64,000 nucleotides of DNA from Tsukamurella sp. PLM1. GTDB lineage: Bacteria; Actinomycetota; Actinomycetes; Mycobacteriales; Mycobacteriaceae. Positions 9,589-17,860 of the stretch are shown in pieces. Each line of letters starts with the position of its first letter. Position 1 is the first letter of the stretch. Below the pieces are notes generated by a model. That model had not been told where the DNA came from, ran no database searches, and saw only the letters and a program-made list of their open reading frames with translations. A program made the position numbers and the translations under genes. The stretch spans positions 2,232,001-2,296,000 of the forward strand of contig NZ_AP025688.1 in the NCBI RefSeq assembly GCF_023168325.1, read 5' to 3'.

Positions 9589-10074
9589 GTGTTCACCGAG
9601 ATCGCGGGAATTCCGTCCCATCCGCTGTTCGTCCACGGCGCGGTGGTGCTCCTCCCGCTCGCCGCGCTCGCCGTCGTCGTGGCGGCCTGGTGGCCGGCGG
9701 CGCGCACCCGCCTGGGCGCCGGGCTCCCCGTCGCCGCGGCGCTCGCGCTGGGTGCCTGCTACGTGGCCAAGGAGTCCGGGGAACGACTCCAGCAGCGGCC
9801 CACCATGGCGGGAATGCAGGAACAGATCGAGGGCCACGCGACGCAGGGCACCGCCACGTTCCTGTGGGCGATCGCCCTGACGGTGCTCGCGGTGCTGGTC
9901 TGGGCCGGGTCCAGCCCGGTGGTCGGGTCGCGGTTCGCGGGCTCGACGGTGCTGTCCTCGCGCGCCGGGGCGATCGTCCTCGCCGTCCTCGCCACCGCGG
10001 CGGCCGCCGCGTGCGTCGTCGGGACCATCTCGGCCGGACACTCCGGCGCGACCATGGTGTGGTCGGGGATCTGA
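9589..10074 (+). CDS. DUF2231-family membrane protein
   Basis: A 161-residue protein with four hydrophobic helices (about residues 12-35, 42-58, 83-103, 120-145), starting with the typical FTEIAGIPSHPLFVHGAVVLLPLA. This matches DUF2231, a family of small predicted membrane proteins whose members often carry conserved histidines (here HPLFVH and GHSGA) and sit near redox genes. Starts at a GTG, divergent from the Rieske gene, so the two probably share a 27-bp promoter region. Function unknown. Confidence 0.8.
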   Translation: MFTEIAGIPSHPLFVHGAVVLLPLAALAVVVAAWWPAARTRLGAGLPVAAALALGACYVAKESGERLQQRPTMAGMQEQIEGHATQGTATFLWAIALTVLAVLVWAGSSPVVGSRFAGSTVLSSRAGAIVLAVLATAAAAACVVGTISAGHSGATMVWSGI

Positions 10075-10075
10075 G

Positions 10076-10594
10076 CTACGCGGTGCCCGCCTCGCGGCTG
10101 TGCGCCTTGGTGAGCTCGACGTAGCCGGCACCGTTCGCGGTGATTCCGGCGCGCTCCGCGTCGGTGAGTTCGCGCCGTACCTTGGCGGGCACGCCCGCCA
10201 CCATCGACCCCGGCGGCACCTCCATGCCCTGCGGGACGAGGGCGTTGGCCGCGATCAGGGTGCCCGCGCCGATCACTGCGCCGTTGAGCACCGTCGCCCC
10301 CATCCCGACGAGCACGTCGTCGCCCACGGTGCAGCCGTGCAGAACCGCGTTGTGCCCGATGGAGACCCGCTCGCCGACGGTGAGCGGCACGCCGGGATCC
10401 GCGTGCATCACGACGCCGTCCTCGACGTTGCTGTCCCGGCCGACGGAGATCGTCGCCATGTCGCCACGGATCACGGCGCTGTAGAAGACGCCGACGCCGT
10501 CGCCGAGCTCCACGTCGCCGATCACGGTGGCGGAATCCGCCACCCACGCCGTCTCCGCGATCCTGGGCGAGAGCTGTCCGAACGATCCGATCAC
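10076..10594 (-). CDS. Gamma carbonic anhydrase family protein
   Basis: A left-handed beta-helix protein of the gamma carbonic anhydrase (YrdA/PaaY) group. The hexapeptide repeats run over residues 20-130. The metal-ligand histidines appear in VVMHADPG and SIGHNAVLHGC, the same arrangement as in Cam-type enzymes. Whether it hydrates CO2 cannot be decided from sequence, because many members of this group show no such activity. The gene is intact at 172 residues and converges with the DUF2231 gene. Confidence 0.9.
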   Translation of the reverse strand: MIGSFGQLSPRIAETAWVADSATVIGDVELGDGVGVFYSAVIRGDMATISVGRDSNVEDGVVMHADPGVPLTVGERVSIGHNAVLHGCTVGDDVLVGMGATVLNGAVIGAGTLIAANALVPQGMEVPPGSMVAGVPAKVRRELTDAERAGITANGAGYVELTKAHSREAGTA

Positions 10595-10613
10595 GGGTGC
10601 CTCCTACGGGCGA

Positions 10614-11335
10614 TCAGGCTAATGCAGTGGTACCGAGGAGCTTACCGACGGCGTACGTGACGGCCATGGCGATCAGCCCACCCACCACGACACGCGATGT
10701 GGCCCGCTTGGCGTCGGCGCCGCCGAGCCGGGCCGAGACGTAGCCGGTCAGCGCCAGCCCGATCAGGACGGCGAGCGCGATCGCGAGGATCCGCTGCGCC
10801 TCGACGAGCGACGCGAGGATCGGGATGGCGGCGCCGACGCTGAACGCGACCGCCGACGACAGCGCCGCGGCGATCGGGCTGGTGAGGTTCTCCGCGTCGA
10901 TGCCGAGTTCGGCGTCGAGGTGGGCCTGCAGCGGGTCGTGCGCGGTCAGCTCCTCCGCCACCCGGCGGGCGGTCTCGGGGAGAGCCCCTTGGCGCGGTAG
11001 ATCTGCTCGAGTTCACTGAACTCGTCGTCGGGCATCTGGCGGAGTTCGGCCTTCTCCTTGGCGATCAGCGCCACCTCGGTGTCGCGCTGCGTACTCACCG
11101 ACACGTACTCGCCCAGCGCCATCGACACCGCCCCCGCGGTGAGGCCGGCGATGCCGGCGGTCAGGGTCGCCGCAGTCTCGCCCGTGGCCGCGGCGACGCC
11201 GATGACGATGCCCGCGGTGGAGATCAGGCCGTCGTTCGCGCCGAGCACCCCGGCGCGCAGCCAGTTCAACCGATCGCCGACCGCGCCGTGGTGGGGCTCG
11301 AATTCGTGTGTGCCTTCGCCGATCTGCTCAGCCAT
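10614..11335 (-). CDS. VIT1/CCC1-family iron or manganese transporter (frameshifted)
   Basis: A membrane transporter of the vacuolar iron transporter family, which moves Fe2+ or Mn2+ out of the cytoplasm. N-terminal motifs GVLGANDGLIST and GAVSMALGEYVSVSTQ are typical; three further helices follow after a charged loop (ELRQMPDDEFSELEQIYRAKGLS). The frame breaks at about 10975-10985, in a run of Gs, and resumes as ARRVAEELTAHDPLQAHLDAELGID. Total length about 240 residues, normal for the family. A possible role is protection from excess metal; katG and other oxidative-stress genes are not adjacent. Confidence 0.88.
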
Positions 11336-11362
11336 GCGAAGAAGTCTAGGTAGGTTCGTCGC

Positions 11363-12520
11363 ATGACGGCAGCTCAGATCGGACTTCCCCGCCGGCTCGC
11401 GGTCGGCGGCGGCGCACTCGCCGACACCGGACGCCTCGTCCGCGACCTCGGCTACTCCCGACCCGTGGTGGTGACCGATGCGTTCCTACAGCGCCAGGGC
11501 ACCGCGGACCGGCTCGTCGCGGCGCTCACCGAGGCCGGGTGCACCGTCGCCGTGTTCGACGGGACGGTGCCCGACCCGACGACGGACTCCCTCGTTCCCG
11601 GCCTCGACGTGGTCCGCGGCCACGACGCCGACTGCGTCATCGGCCTCGGCGGCGGCAGCCCACTGGACACGGCGAAGGCCCTCGCGGTGCTCGCCGCGGG
11701 CGGCGGGACGATGCGCGACTACAAGGCCCCCACCGTCACCACCGGCCCCGCGCTCCCGGTGATCGCCGTTCCCACCACGGCCGGCAGCGGCAGCGAGGCC
11801 ACCCAGTTCAGCATCATCACCGACAGCGCGAGCGACGAGAAGATGCTCTGCCCGGGGCCTGCGTTCCTGCCGGTGGCGGCGGTGGTCGACTACGAGCTCA
11901 CGCTCTCCATGCCGGCGCGGCTCACGGCCGACACCGGCGTGGACGCCCTCACCCATGCGATCGAGGCGTACGTCAGCCGCAAGGCGAATCCGTTCGCAGA
12001 CGGCTTTGCGCTCACCGCCATCCGGACGATCTCCGCCACGTTGCGGCGCGTGTACGCCGACGGTGCCGACCGTGCGGCCAGGGAGGCGATGATGCTGGCC
12101 GCCACACAGGCGGGCGTGGCGTTCTCCAACAGCTCCGTCGCGCTGGTCCACGGCATGAGCCGGCCGATCGGCGCGCACTTCCACGTAGCGCACGGACTGT
12201 CGAACGCGATGCTGCTGCCCGCAGTGATGCAGTTCTCCGTGGACTCGGCGCCGGCGCGGTACGCGGACTGCGCCCGCGCCTACGGCCTGTCGGGCGACTC
12301 GGACGCCGCACTCGCGCAGGGCCTCGTCACGGCGATCGAGCAGCTGTGCGTCGACCTCGCCGTGCCCACACCCAGTGCGTACGGCATCGACCGCGCGCGC
12401 TGGGACGAACTGTCCCCGCTCATGGCCGAGCAGGCGCTGGCGTCGGGATCGCCCGGCAACAACCCGCGCGTCCCCGACGCGGCCGAGATCGTCGAGCTCT
12501 ACGCCGAGGTGTACGGCTAG
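11363..12520 (+). CDS. Iron-containing alcohol dehydrogenase
   Basis: A group III (Fe-ADH) dehydrogenase, 385 residues, intact. The nucleotide-binding GLGGGSPLD is near residue 95, and IPTTAGSGSE-type VPTTAGSGSEAT near 135. The metal ligands are the Asp in DALTHAIEAY and the histidines in HGMSRPIGAHFHVAHG. Such enzymes act on 1,3-propanediol, lactaldehyde, methanol or 4-hydroxybutyrate; the substrate is not predictable. The 3' end overlaps the end of the convergent PE-PPE gene by four bases. Confidence 0.93.
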   Translation: MTAAQIGLPRRLAVGGGALADTGRLVRDLGYSRPVVVTDAFLQRQGTADRLVAALTEAGCTVAVFDGTVPDPTTDSLVPGLDVVRGHDADCVIGLGGGSPLDTAKALAVLAAGGGTMRDYKAPTVTTGPALPVIAVPTTAGSGSEATQFSIITDSASDEKMLCPGPAFLPVAAVVDYELTLSMPARLTADTGVDALTHAIEAYVSRKANPFADGFALTAIRTISATLRRVYADGADRAAREAMMLAATQAGVAFSNSSVALVHGMSRPIGAHFHVAHGLSNAMLLPAVMQFSVDSAPARYADCARAYGLSGDSDAALAQGLVTAIEQLCVDLAVPTPSAYGIDRARWDELSPLMAEQALASGSPGNNPRVPDAAEIVELYAEVYG

Positions 12521-13971
12521 GCCGCTGCCGCCACCCCGGAGTCCTCGTCCGGCTCCGGCGTCTCGGGCGCGGTGTCACTGTCCGACGGTGCAGTGTCCGG
12601 ATCCGTTTCGATGTCGGTCGGCGCCGGAGTCGGCTCGGCATCGACGTCCGACGGTGTGGTGGCGGGCTCGGGGAGTCCGTCGGCCTCCGGTGCGACGGTC
12701 CCGTCGGTCCCCGCGCCCGGTTGGGTCTCAGCCTCGGGCTGCTCGGGGTCGGCGTCCACGTCCTGCTGCGGGACGCTCGACGACCCGACGCGGTTGGTAT
12801 CGCGCTCCACGGGGTCCGAAGTCGGCATCGTCCGCGTGAGGATCTCCTGGACCGGAACGGTCCCAGGGGTTCCCTCCCGGTGCTTGGCAGCGTCGCCGGA
12901 ATCGCCGAACACCGACGTGAGCTCGAGCGGACTCGGGGCCGGACCCGCGGACAGCGGCGGGAACGAGGGGAGCCCCGTGTCGCCGGGTTCGTTCACCGGG
13001 ACCAACCGGTTGAGGACACGGTCGAACTCGATCGGCACCGGTATCCCTTGCGCACGCAGCATCCAACCCCACGGGTTCTCGCCCTTGTCGAGGGAGACCC
13101 ACGTGACGTTGTCCTCGTTCCACGTGCGTTTGACGGTGCCGTCGGCGTAGCGCTCGACCGTCACCTCGTTGCCGTTGCGCATCTCGACAGTGGTGGCCAC
13201 AGGAGTCTCCGCCACGGCCCCGGGCGTGAAACCCTCTCCGTCCTCCGGCGAGTACTTGCCGATGTTCTGCGCCGTGTACACCTTCCCGTGCATGTCGTAT
13301 CCGGGGATGAAGTAGAACACCGCGGAGACGGGATTGCCGCCGAGCCCGCAGGCGTAATCGCCCTTGACGCACACACTCACGACGGTCGCGCCCGACGCAC
13401 CGTCGTTGCGAACCGGACCGTTCATCAGGCCGGGGATCCCGGGTGGGATCACGTTCCACATCCCGGAGCGAACGAAGCTGGGACTGCCCTGTTCGATGAC
13501 GGTCAACTTCGCCGCACCATTCGGAGCGGGATGAGCAGCGCCGTACCGCAGGACCGCGATGCCCACCACATCCGCACCTTGGGAGATCGTGTACACGACG
13601 ACCTCTTCGTCCGGATCATCGTCCTTGATCGACTCGATCGCCTGGACGGTGGCGTCCGCTCCCGTGTCCACCGACGTCGCGAACGTGTTCTCACCGTCCG
13701 CACTCAGCGCGAATCCCGGGAACCCGACGCCGAATTGCGCTGGATAATGAACGAACACGGGCGCTGCGCCTGCGTAGTCACCGCGGATCCGCTCCCACTG
13801 ATCTTTCCCGTCGGGATCGCTCGCGCCGCCGACGACGACGATGGTCTTCGCAGCGGCGGTCGCGAGCAGACCGGGTGCGATTCCTGCCATTGCGACGGTG
13901 CCCGCGATCCCGAGGCCCGCCAAGGCGAGCGCGGCGGGGTGCGCGGGCGGGCGGGCGGATCTGCTCGTCAT
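12517..13971 (-). CDS. PE-PPE-domain serine hydrolase with long acidic tail
   Basis: A secreted protein with an N-terminal signal helix (residues 13-42), then the PE-PPE alpha/beta-hydrolase domain (about 43-300). The nucleophile motif is YTISQGADVVG. This domain is found in mycobacterial PE/PPE and related esterases that act on lipids of the envelope. Unlike those proteins it has no PE or PPE helical module. From about residue 380 to 484 the tail is low-complexity, rich in Pro, Asp, Glu and Thr with no hydrophobic anchor, which suggests a wall-spanning or surface-exposed spacer. The gene is intact and GC composition matches its neighbours. Confidence 0.85.
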   Translation of the reverse strand: MTSRSARPPAHPAALALAGLGIAGTVAMAGIAPGLLATAAAKTIVVVGGASDPDGKDQWERIRGDYAGAAPVFVHYPAQFGVGFPGFALSADGENTFATSVDTGADATVQAIESIKDDDPDEEVVVYTISQGADVVGIAVLRYGAAHPAPNGAAKLTVIEQGSPSFVRSGMWNVIPPGIPGLMNGPVRNDGASGATVVSVCVKGDYACGLGGNPVSAVFYFIPGYDMHGKVYTAQNIGKYSPEDGEGFTPGAVAETPVATTVEMRNGNEVTVERYADGTVKRTWNEDNVTWVSLDKGENPWGWMLRAQGIPVPIEFDRVLNRLVPVNEPGDTGLPSFPPLSAGPAPSPLELTSVFGDSGDAAKHREGTPGTVPVQEILTRTMPTSDPVERDTNRVGSSSVPQQDVDADPEQPEAETQPGAGTDGTVAPEADGLPEPATTPSDVDAEPTPAPTDIETDPDTAPSDSDTAPETPEPDEDSGVAAAA

Positions 13972-14111
13972 TCGCTATTCACTTTCATCAAATAACCACT
14001 GATCAGAGGAACTCGATGATGATTCTGCACCTGTGATGCCGCAAACGATCAATACCAGCCGCCCGACCCGCGATTCGGCCCGAAGATTCCTCCGAACGGA
14101 TTACACGGCGA

Positions 14112-14739
14112 TCACAGGAGCTTCTGCATCCGCGCGATCTCGGCCTGCTGGCCGGTCTTGATCGCCTCGGCGATCCTGCGGTTCTCCGGGTTGACGCCGC
14201 GGGCGAGTTCGGTCTCCGCCATGGTGATCGCGCCGCGGTGATGCTCGATCATCATGGTGAGCCACAGCCGGTCGAATTCGGCCCCGCGCGCGTTCTTCAG
14301 CTGCTCCATCTGGGCGGGGGTCATCATCCCCTCCATGGTGTGCGTCATCGTCGCCGACGGTGCGGGCTTGCCCCACTGCTTCAAGAGCCGGGTGAAGGCG
14401 TCCATCTCGGGCTGCTGCGCCCCTTGATCTCGGCCGCCAGCGCGACGACGTCCGCTCTCGCGCCCTTGCCGTCCACGAGGTCGGCCATCTCGACGGCCTG
14501 CGCGTGGTGCGGGTACATCATCGTGGCGAAGTCGACGTCGGCGTCGTTGAAGGCGGCGTTCGCCGCGGGCGAGGACGGTCCGGCGCCGGTGGCGCCGTGC
14601 CCGGCGTGCTCCGCCGCGGGGTCGACGATGCCGCGGGCGCCGGTTCCTCCGACGCGGTGCACGCGGACAGGACGGTCGCGCCGGCGGCGATCGCGGACAG
14701 GATCACGGCGGTGCGGATACGAGTGTTGTTGTGGAACAT
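14112..14739 (-). CDS. DUF305 lipoprotein (frameshifted)
   Basis: A secreted lipoprotein with lipobox LSACTA, followed by two DUF305 helical repeats rich in His and Met: FATMMYPHHAQAVEMADL and LTMMIEHHRGAITMAETE. DUF305 folds like ferritin/four-helix proteins and is often in copper-handling loci. Met and His motifs (MTHTMEGMMTPAQMEQL) could bind Cu(I). Two frame breaks are needed, near 14635-14645 and 14420-14430. It is followed in the same orientation from the DUF6153 gene, and both lie downstream of the palindrome at 15223-15239. Confidence 0.85.
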
Positions 14740-14820
14740 GGTGTTCCCCTTCGTGTGTGTTCGGGTCGATCGGACGCGGAGGTGTCGCGCCGCGGCCGGC
14801 GGCCGCGCGCGAGGCGTCGA

Positions 14821-15213
14821 TCAGACTCGGAGCACGCAGAGGCGATGCAGGTCGAGAACGGTCCAGGGCGGGGGACCGCGGGCGACCGCGGCACGGTCCG
14901 ACGGACGTGCCCCGGGGGCACCGTCGGACCAGGGGAGCGTGGCCACGAGCGGCGGCGCGGCCACCGACTTGTGGACGACGACGGTGCCGGCGCAGTCGTG
15001 CGCGTCGTGCTGGTGGACGGCATCGGCGGTCTGTTTCTCGACCGTCTGCCGGTGCTCCGTCGAGTGGACGGTGGGGGCGGCTCGCTCGACGGCGTGCCCA
15101 CCGCCTCCGTGTGCGAGCCCCGTCGGCCGCAGGCCGGTGTGCATGAGGATCACCCCGACGCCGAGCACGACCGCCAGCACTGCCGCCGTCACCCGCATCC
15201 GAAAGATCCGCAC
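14821..15213 (-). CDS. DUF6153-family small membrane protein
   Basis: A 130-residue protein with one N-terminal membrane helix (RVTAAVLAVVLGVGVILMHTG), a His-rich stretch (AHGGGGHAVERAAPTVHSTEHRQ, then VHQHDAHDC) and the characteristic C-terminus LDLHRLCVLRV. This pattern is that of DUF6153, which in actinobacteria frequently accompanies DUF305 lipoproteins. The His/Cys content fits metal binding. The start is a GTG 10 bases from the 15223-15239 palindrome and 6-8 bases downstream of a TATCAT-like -10 box, so the mRNA may be leaderless. Confidence 0.75.
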   Translation of the reverse strand: MRIFRMRVTAAVLAVVLGVGVILMHTGLRPTGLAHGGGGHAVERAAPTVHSTEHRQTVEKQTADAVHQHDAHDCAGTVVVHKSVAAPPLVATLPWSDGAPGARPSDRAAVARGPPPWTVLDLHRLCVLRV

Positions 15214-15222
15214 GGGGCGATG

Positions 15223-15239
15223 ATACCCCAGAGGGGTAT
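15223..15239. promoter_or_regulatory. Copper-type operator (CsoR-like palindrome)
   Basis: A perfect inverted repeat, ATACCCCAGAGGGGTAT, immediately upstream of the DUF6153/DUF305 genes. CsoR repressors recognise palindromes of the form TACCCC-n-GGGGTA, which is established knowledge for copper-responsive actinobacterial promoters. That this site is bound by a CsoR is inference; no csoR gene is in the window. Confidence 0.65.
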
Positions 15240-15245
15240 ATGGCG

Positions 15246-15931
15246 TCAGCGCTGGCGGAGTCGGACCTCGGCGAGCAGCTCCGCGCCGCCGCGCGCGCGG
15301 CCACCGCGTCGCCGTCGACGACGGCGCCGATCAGGGTGACGTGCGCGCACTCGTACGACGTGGACGCCCCGACCGGGAACTCCTCGAGGTGCTCCTGCAG
15401 GATCGGGACGAGCGAATCGTAGAACTCGAGGTAGATCGCGTTGTGGCTGGCGGCCACGACGCCGCGGTGCATGGCCAGGTCGGCGGCGACGGCCTCCTGC
15501 TGGGCCCCCGCATCGACCCGCTCGGGCGACCACAGTCGATTGCGCCGTTCGAGCAGGCGCTGCAGGTCGGCGACGTCGTCGTCGTCGCGTCGCTCCGCCG
15601 CGAGCCCCGCGGCGGTGACCTCGAGCGCCTCCCGCAGTTCCAGCAGGTCGGTGTCGCGGGCGGCGGAGAAGTAGTCGCCCAGCGTCGAGGTGGCGCAGGC
15701 GGACAGCACATACGTCCCCGACCCCTGACGGCGTTCGAGCATGCCCGCGTGCACCAGCGCTTGCACGGCCTCCCGCACCGTGTTCCGCGCGGTCCCCGTG
15801 AGCTCGCGAAGCTCGGTCTCCGTGGGGATTCGCGAGCCCACGGGCCAGCGCCCGCCGGCGATCTCGCCGCGGAGCTGTTCTGTGACCTGCGCGATCAAGG
15901 TCTGCCTACGTACCGGTTGCATCACAGTCAT
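15246..15931 (-). CDS. FadR-type GntR transcriptional regulator (frameshifted at 3' end)
   Basis: A GntR regulator with winged helix at residues 1-70 (QLRGEIAGGRWPVGSRIPTETELRELTGTARNTVREAVQALVHAGMLERRQGSG in part) and a C-terminal FCD ligand domain. The metal-coordinating residues Asp and His are in AADLAMHRGVVAASHN and YECAHVTLIGAV. The frame breaks at about 15285, where AAARELLAEVRLRQR resumes and stops at 15246. It is divergent from the CynX/NimT transporter and is probably its regulator. Start at ATG 15931 or 15922. Confidence 0.88.
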
Positions 15932-16005
15932 CCTATCCGGCCGAGAATCGGCTTGCCGCCATAGATCCATTCATCCTATGATTTCCTTGACCGTAAGGAG
16001 GGCGA

Positions 16006-17244
16006 ATGACCACCGTTGTGACCGAGCCGCAGGGGAGCGACCAGCAGATGGCACGTTCCGTGCGCCAGGGCCGGCTTCTCGTGCTGCTGGCGATCGTTCT
16101 GTTCGCCTTCTCGCTGCGCACCGCCGTCACATCGCTGACGCCACTGCTGACCCAGATCAGTGGGGAGATGCACTTCGGGGCCACGATCATCGGCGTGTTC
16201 GGCATGCTGCCGACGGCGATGTTCGCCGCAGCCGGCGTCGTGTCTCCGCTGCTCAGCAACCGGATCGGGCTCGAACGGACCACCCTGGTGGCGGTCGTCG
16301 CGACGGCGCTGGGCATCGGAGCGCGCTCGTTCATGGGCGGCACTGCCGGTCTGCTCGCGTTCTCCTGCCTCGCCCTCCTGGGTATGGGCATCGGCAACGT
16401 GGTACTTCCGCCCCTGGTCAAGCGCTACTTCTCGGACAACGTCGCGGTGCTGTCGACCGCCTACCTGACGTTCGTCCAGCTCGGGACGATGGTCCCGGCG
16501 CTGACCGCGGTGCCGCTCGCCGACGCCTACGGATGGCGCGTGTCGCTCGGCATCTGGGCGATCGTCCCGATCGCGGCCTTCCTGCCCTGGCTCGGCATCG
16601 TCCTCGCGCGGCGGGGTCACGACGTGCACGACGTGTCCGCCGAGGCCGCCGGCGAACCCCGCGGCCGGATCTGGCGCTCGCCGCTCGCGTGGGGCGCGGC
16701 CGCGATGTTCGGCATGACCTCGCTCAATACGTACGCGATGTTCACGTGGATCCCCACGATCCTCTCGGACGCGGGCGGCAGCGCGGCGCTCGGCGGCAAC
16801 ATGGTCGCGCTGTTCTCCGGCGTCGGCTTCGTCGCGACGCTCGTCATCCCGGGCCTGTGCGCGCGCATGACGAACCCGTTCCCGCTCGTGATCGTCTTCC
16901 TCGGATGCTTCGTCGTCGGCTTCCTGGGGTTGTTGTTCGCGCCGATGACTCTCACCTGGCTCTGGGTGATCGCCGCCGGACTCGGACCGACCACGTTCCC
17001 GATGGCACTGACGCTGGTCAATCTGCGTACCCGCACGGGCGCGGGCTCCGCATCGCTGTCCGGCTTCATGCAGGGCGTGGGCTACCTGGCGGCGTGCGTC
17101 GGCCCGCTCGGGTTCGGCCTGCTGCACGAGGCGTCGCACGGCTGGATCGCACCGTTCGCGATGCTGTTCTGCTGCCTCGTGGTGCTGTGCCTCGGCGCCT
17201 ACCAGGCCTGCAGGCCGCGGATGCTCGAGGACACCTGGAACTGA
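16006..17244 (+). CDS. CynX/NimT-family MFS transporter
   Basis: A 412-residue major facilitator with 12 hydrophobic helices, intact. The sequence FSLRTAVTSLTPLLTQIS in helix 1 and the overall spacing match the CynX/NimT family (cyanate, 2-nitroimidazole and related exporters). Substrate unknown. No cyanase gene is adjacent. An AAGGAGG ribosome-binding site precedes the ATG. The divergent GntR gene and the shared 74-bp intergenic region suggest repression by that protein; the sequence TCATCCTAT occurs twice there (15928 and 15971). Confidence 0.85.
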   Translation: MTTVVTEPQGSDQQMARSVRQGRLLVLLAIVLFAFSLRTAVTSLTPLLTQISGEMHFGATIIGVFGMLPTAMFAAAGVVSPLLSNRIGLERTTLVAVVATALGIGARSFMGGTAGLLAFSCLALLGMGIGNVVLPPLVKRYFSDNVAVLSTAYLTFVQLGTMVPALTAVPLADAYGWRVSLGIWAIVPIAAFLPWLGIVLARRGHDVHDVSAEAAGEPRGRIWRSPLAWGAAAMFGMTSLNTYAMFTWIPTILSDAGGSAALGGNMVALFSGVGFVATLVIPGLCARMTNPFPLVIVFLGCFVVGFLGLLFAPMTLTWLWVIAAGLGPTTFPMALTLVNLRTRTGAGSASLSGFMQGVGYLAACVGPLGFGLLHEASHGWIAPFAMLFCCLVVLCLGAYQACRPRMLEDTWN

Positions 17245-17245
17245 T

Positions 17246-17812
17246 CTAGAACTTGCTGCTCCAGTAGTCCCAGAACTGGACCGCGATCAGCGTGATCACG
17301 ACGATGTACCAGAGCAGGACGAGGGCGGCCAGCAGCTGCCGGACCTGCTGCGTGGCCTTCGTGCCCAACGCCGCCGCGACGGAGGTCGCCAGCACGATCG
17401 GCATGATCGTCCACACGAGCATGCACCACAGGCACAGCGCGTGGATCTCGAAGAGGCTCGAGTAGATCAGGAAGACGATCAGCGCGATCCCCGCCACCGA
17501 GCCGAGCGATAATCCGGTCCAGAACCAGCGGGGGAGCGCGACGCCCCCGGCGGCCAGCACGCCCGCCACGATCACCACCGAGAACGACGCGATGCCGATC
17601 AGGGGGTTGGGGAACCCGAACAGCGAGCCCTGCCAGGACTGCATCACCGAGCCGCACGAGATCGTCGGGTCCAGGCTGCAGCCGGGAACGTAGTTCGGGT
17701 CCTCCAGGATCCGGATCTTGTCGATCGTGAGCATCGCCGAGGCGAGCAGCCCCAGGACTCCGGTGATGATCAGCAGGAACCCGGTAGTTCGTCGATTCTC
17801 AGTGGTGGCCAC
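17246..17812 (-). CDS. Vitamin K epoxide reductase (VKOR) family protein
   Basis: An integral membrane quinone reductase that re-oxidises a DsbA-like disulfide oxidase during folding of exported proteins. Five hydrophobic helices are visible. The active-site CxxC is CLWC at about residues 131-134, and the loop pair is CSLDPTISCGSVM. Ser in FGFPNPLIGIASFS is also conserved. The length of 188 residues is that of actinobacterial VKOR without a fused thioredoxin domain. No DsbA partner is in the window. The gene is intact. Confidence 0.93.
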   Translation of the reverse strand: MATTENRRTTGFLLIITGVLGLLASAMLTIDKIRILEDPNYVPGCSLDPTISCGSVMQSWQGSLFGFPNPLIGIASFSVVIVAGVLAAGGVALPRWFWTGLSLGSVAGIALIVFLIYSSLFEIHALCLWCMLVWTIMPIVLATSVAAALGTKATQQVRQLLAALVLLWYIVVITLIAVQFWDYWSSKF

Positions 17813-17860
17813 GACAGCGATCGTATGCGAAGCGCCCGACAGCGGGCCGAGAGCGCACAG

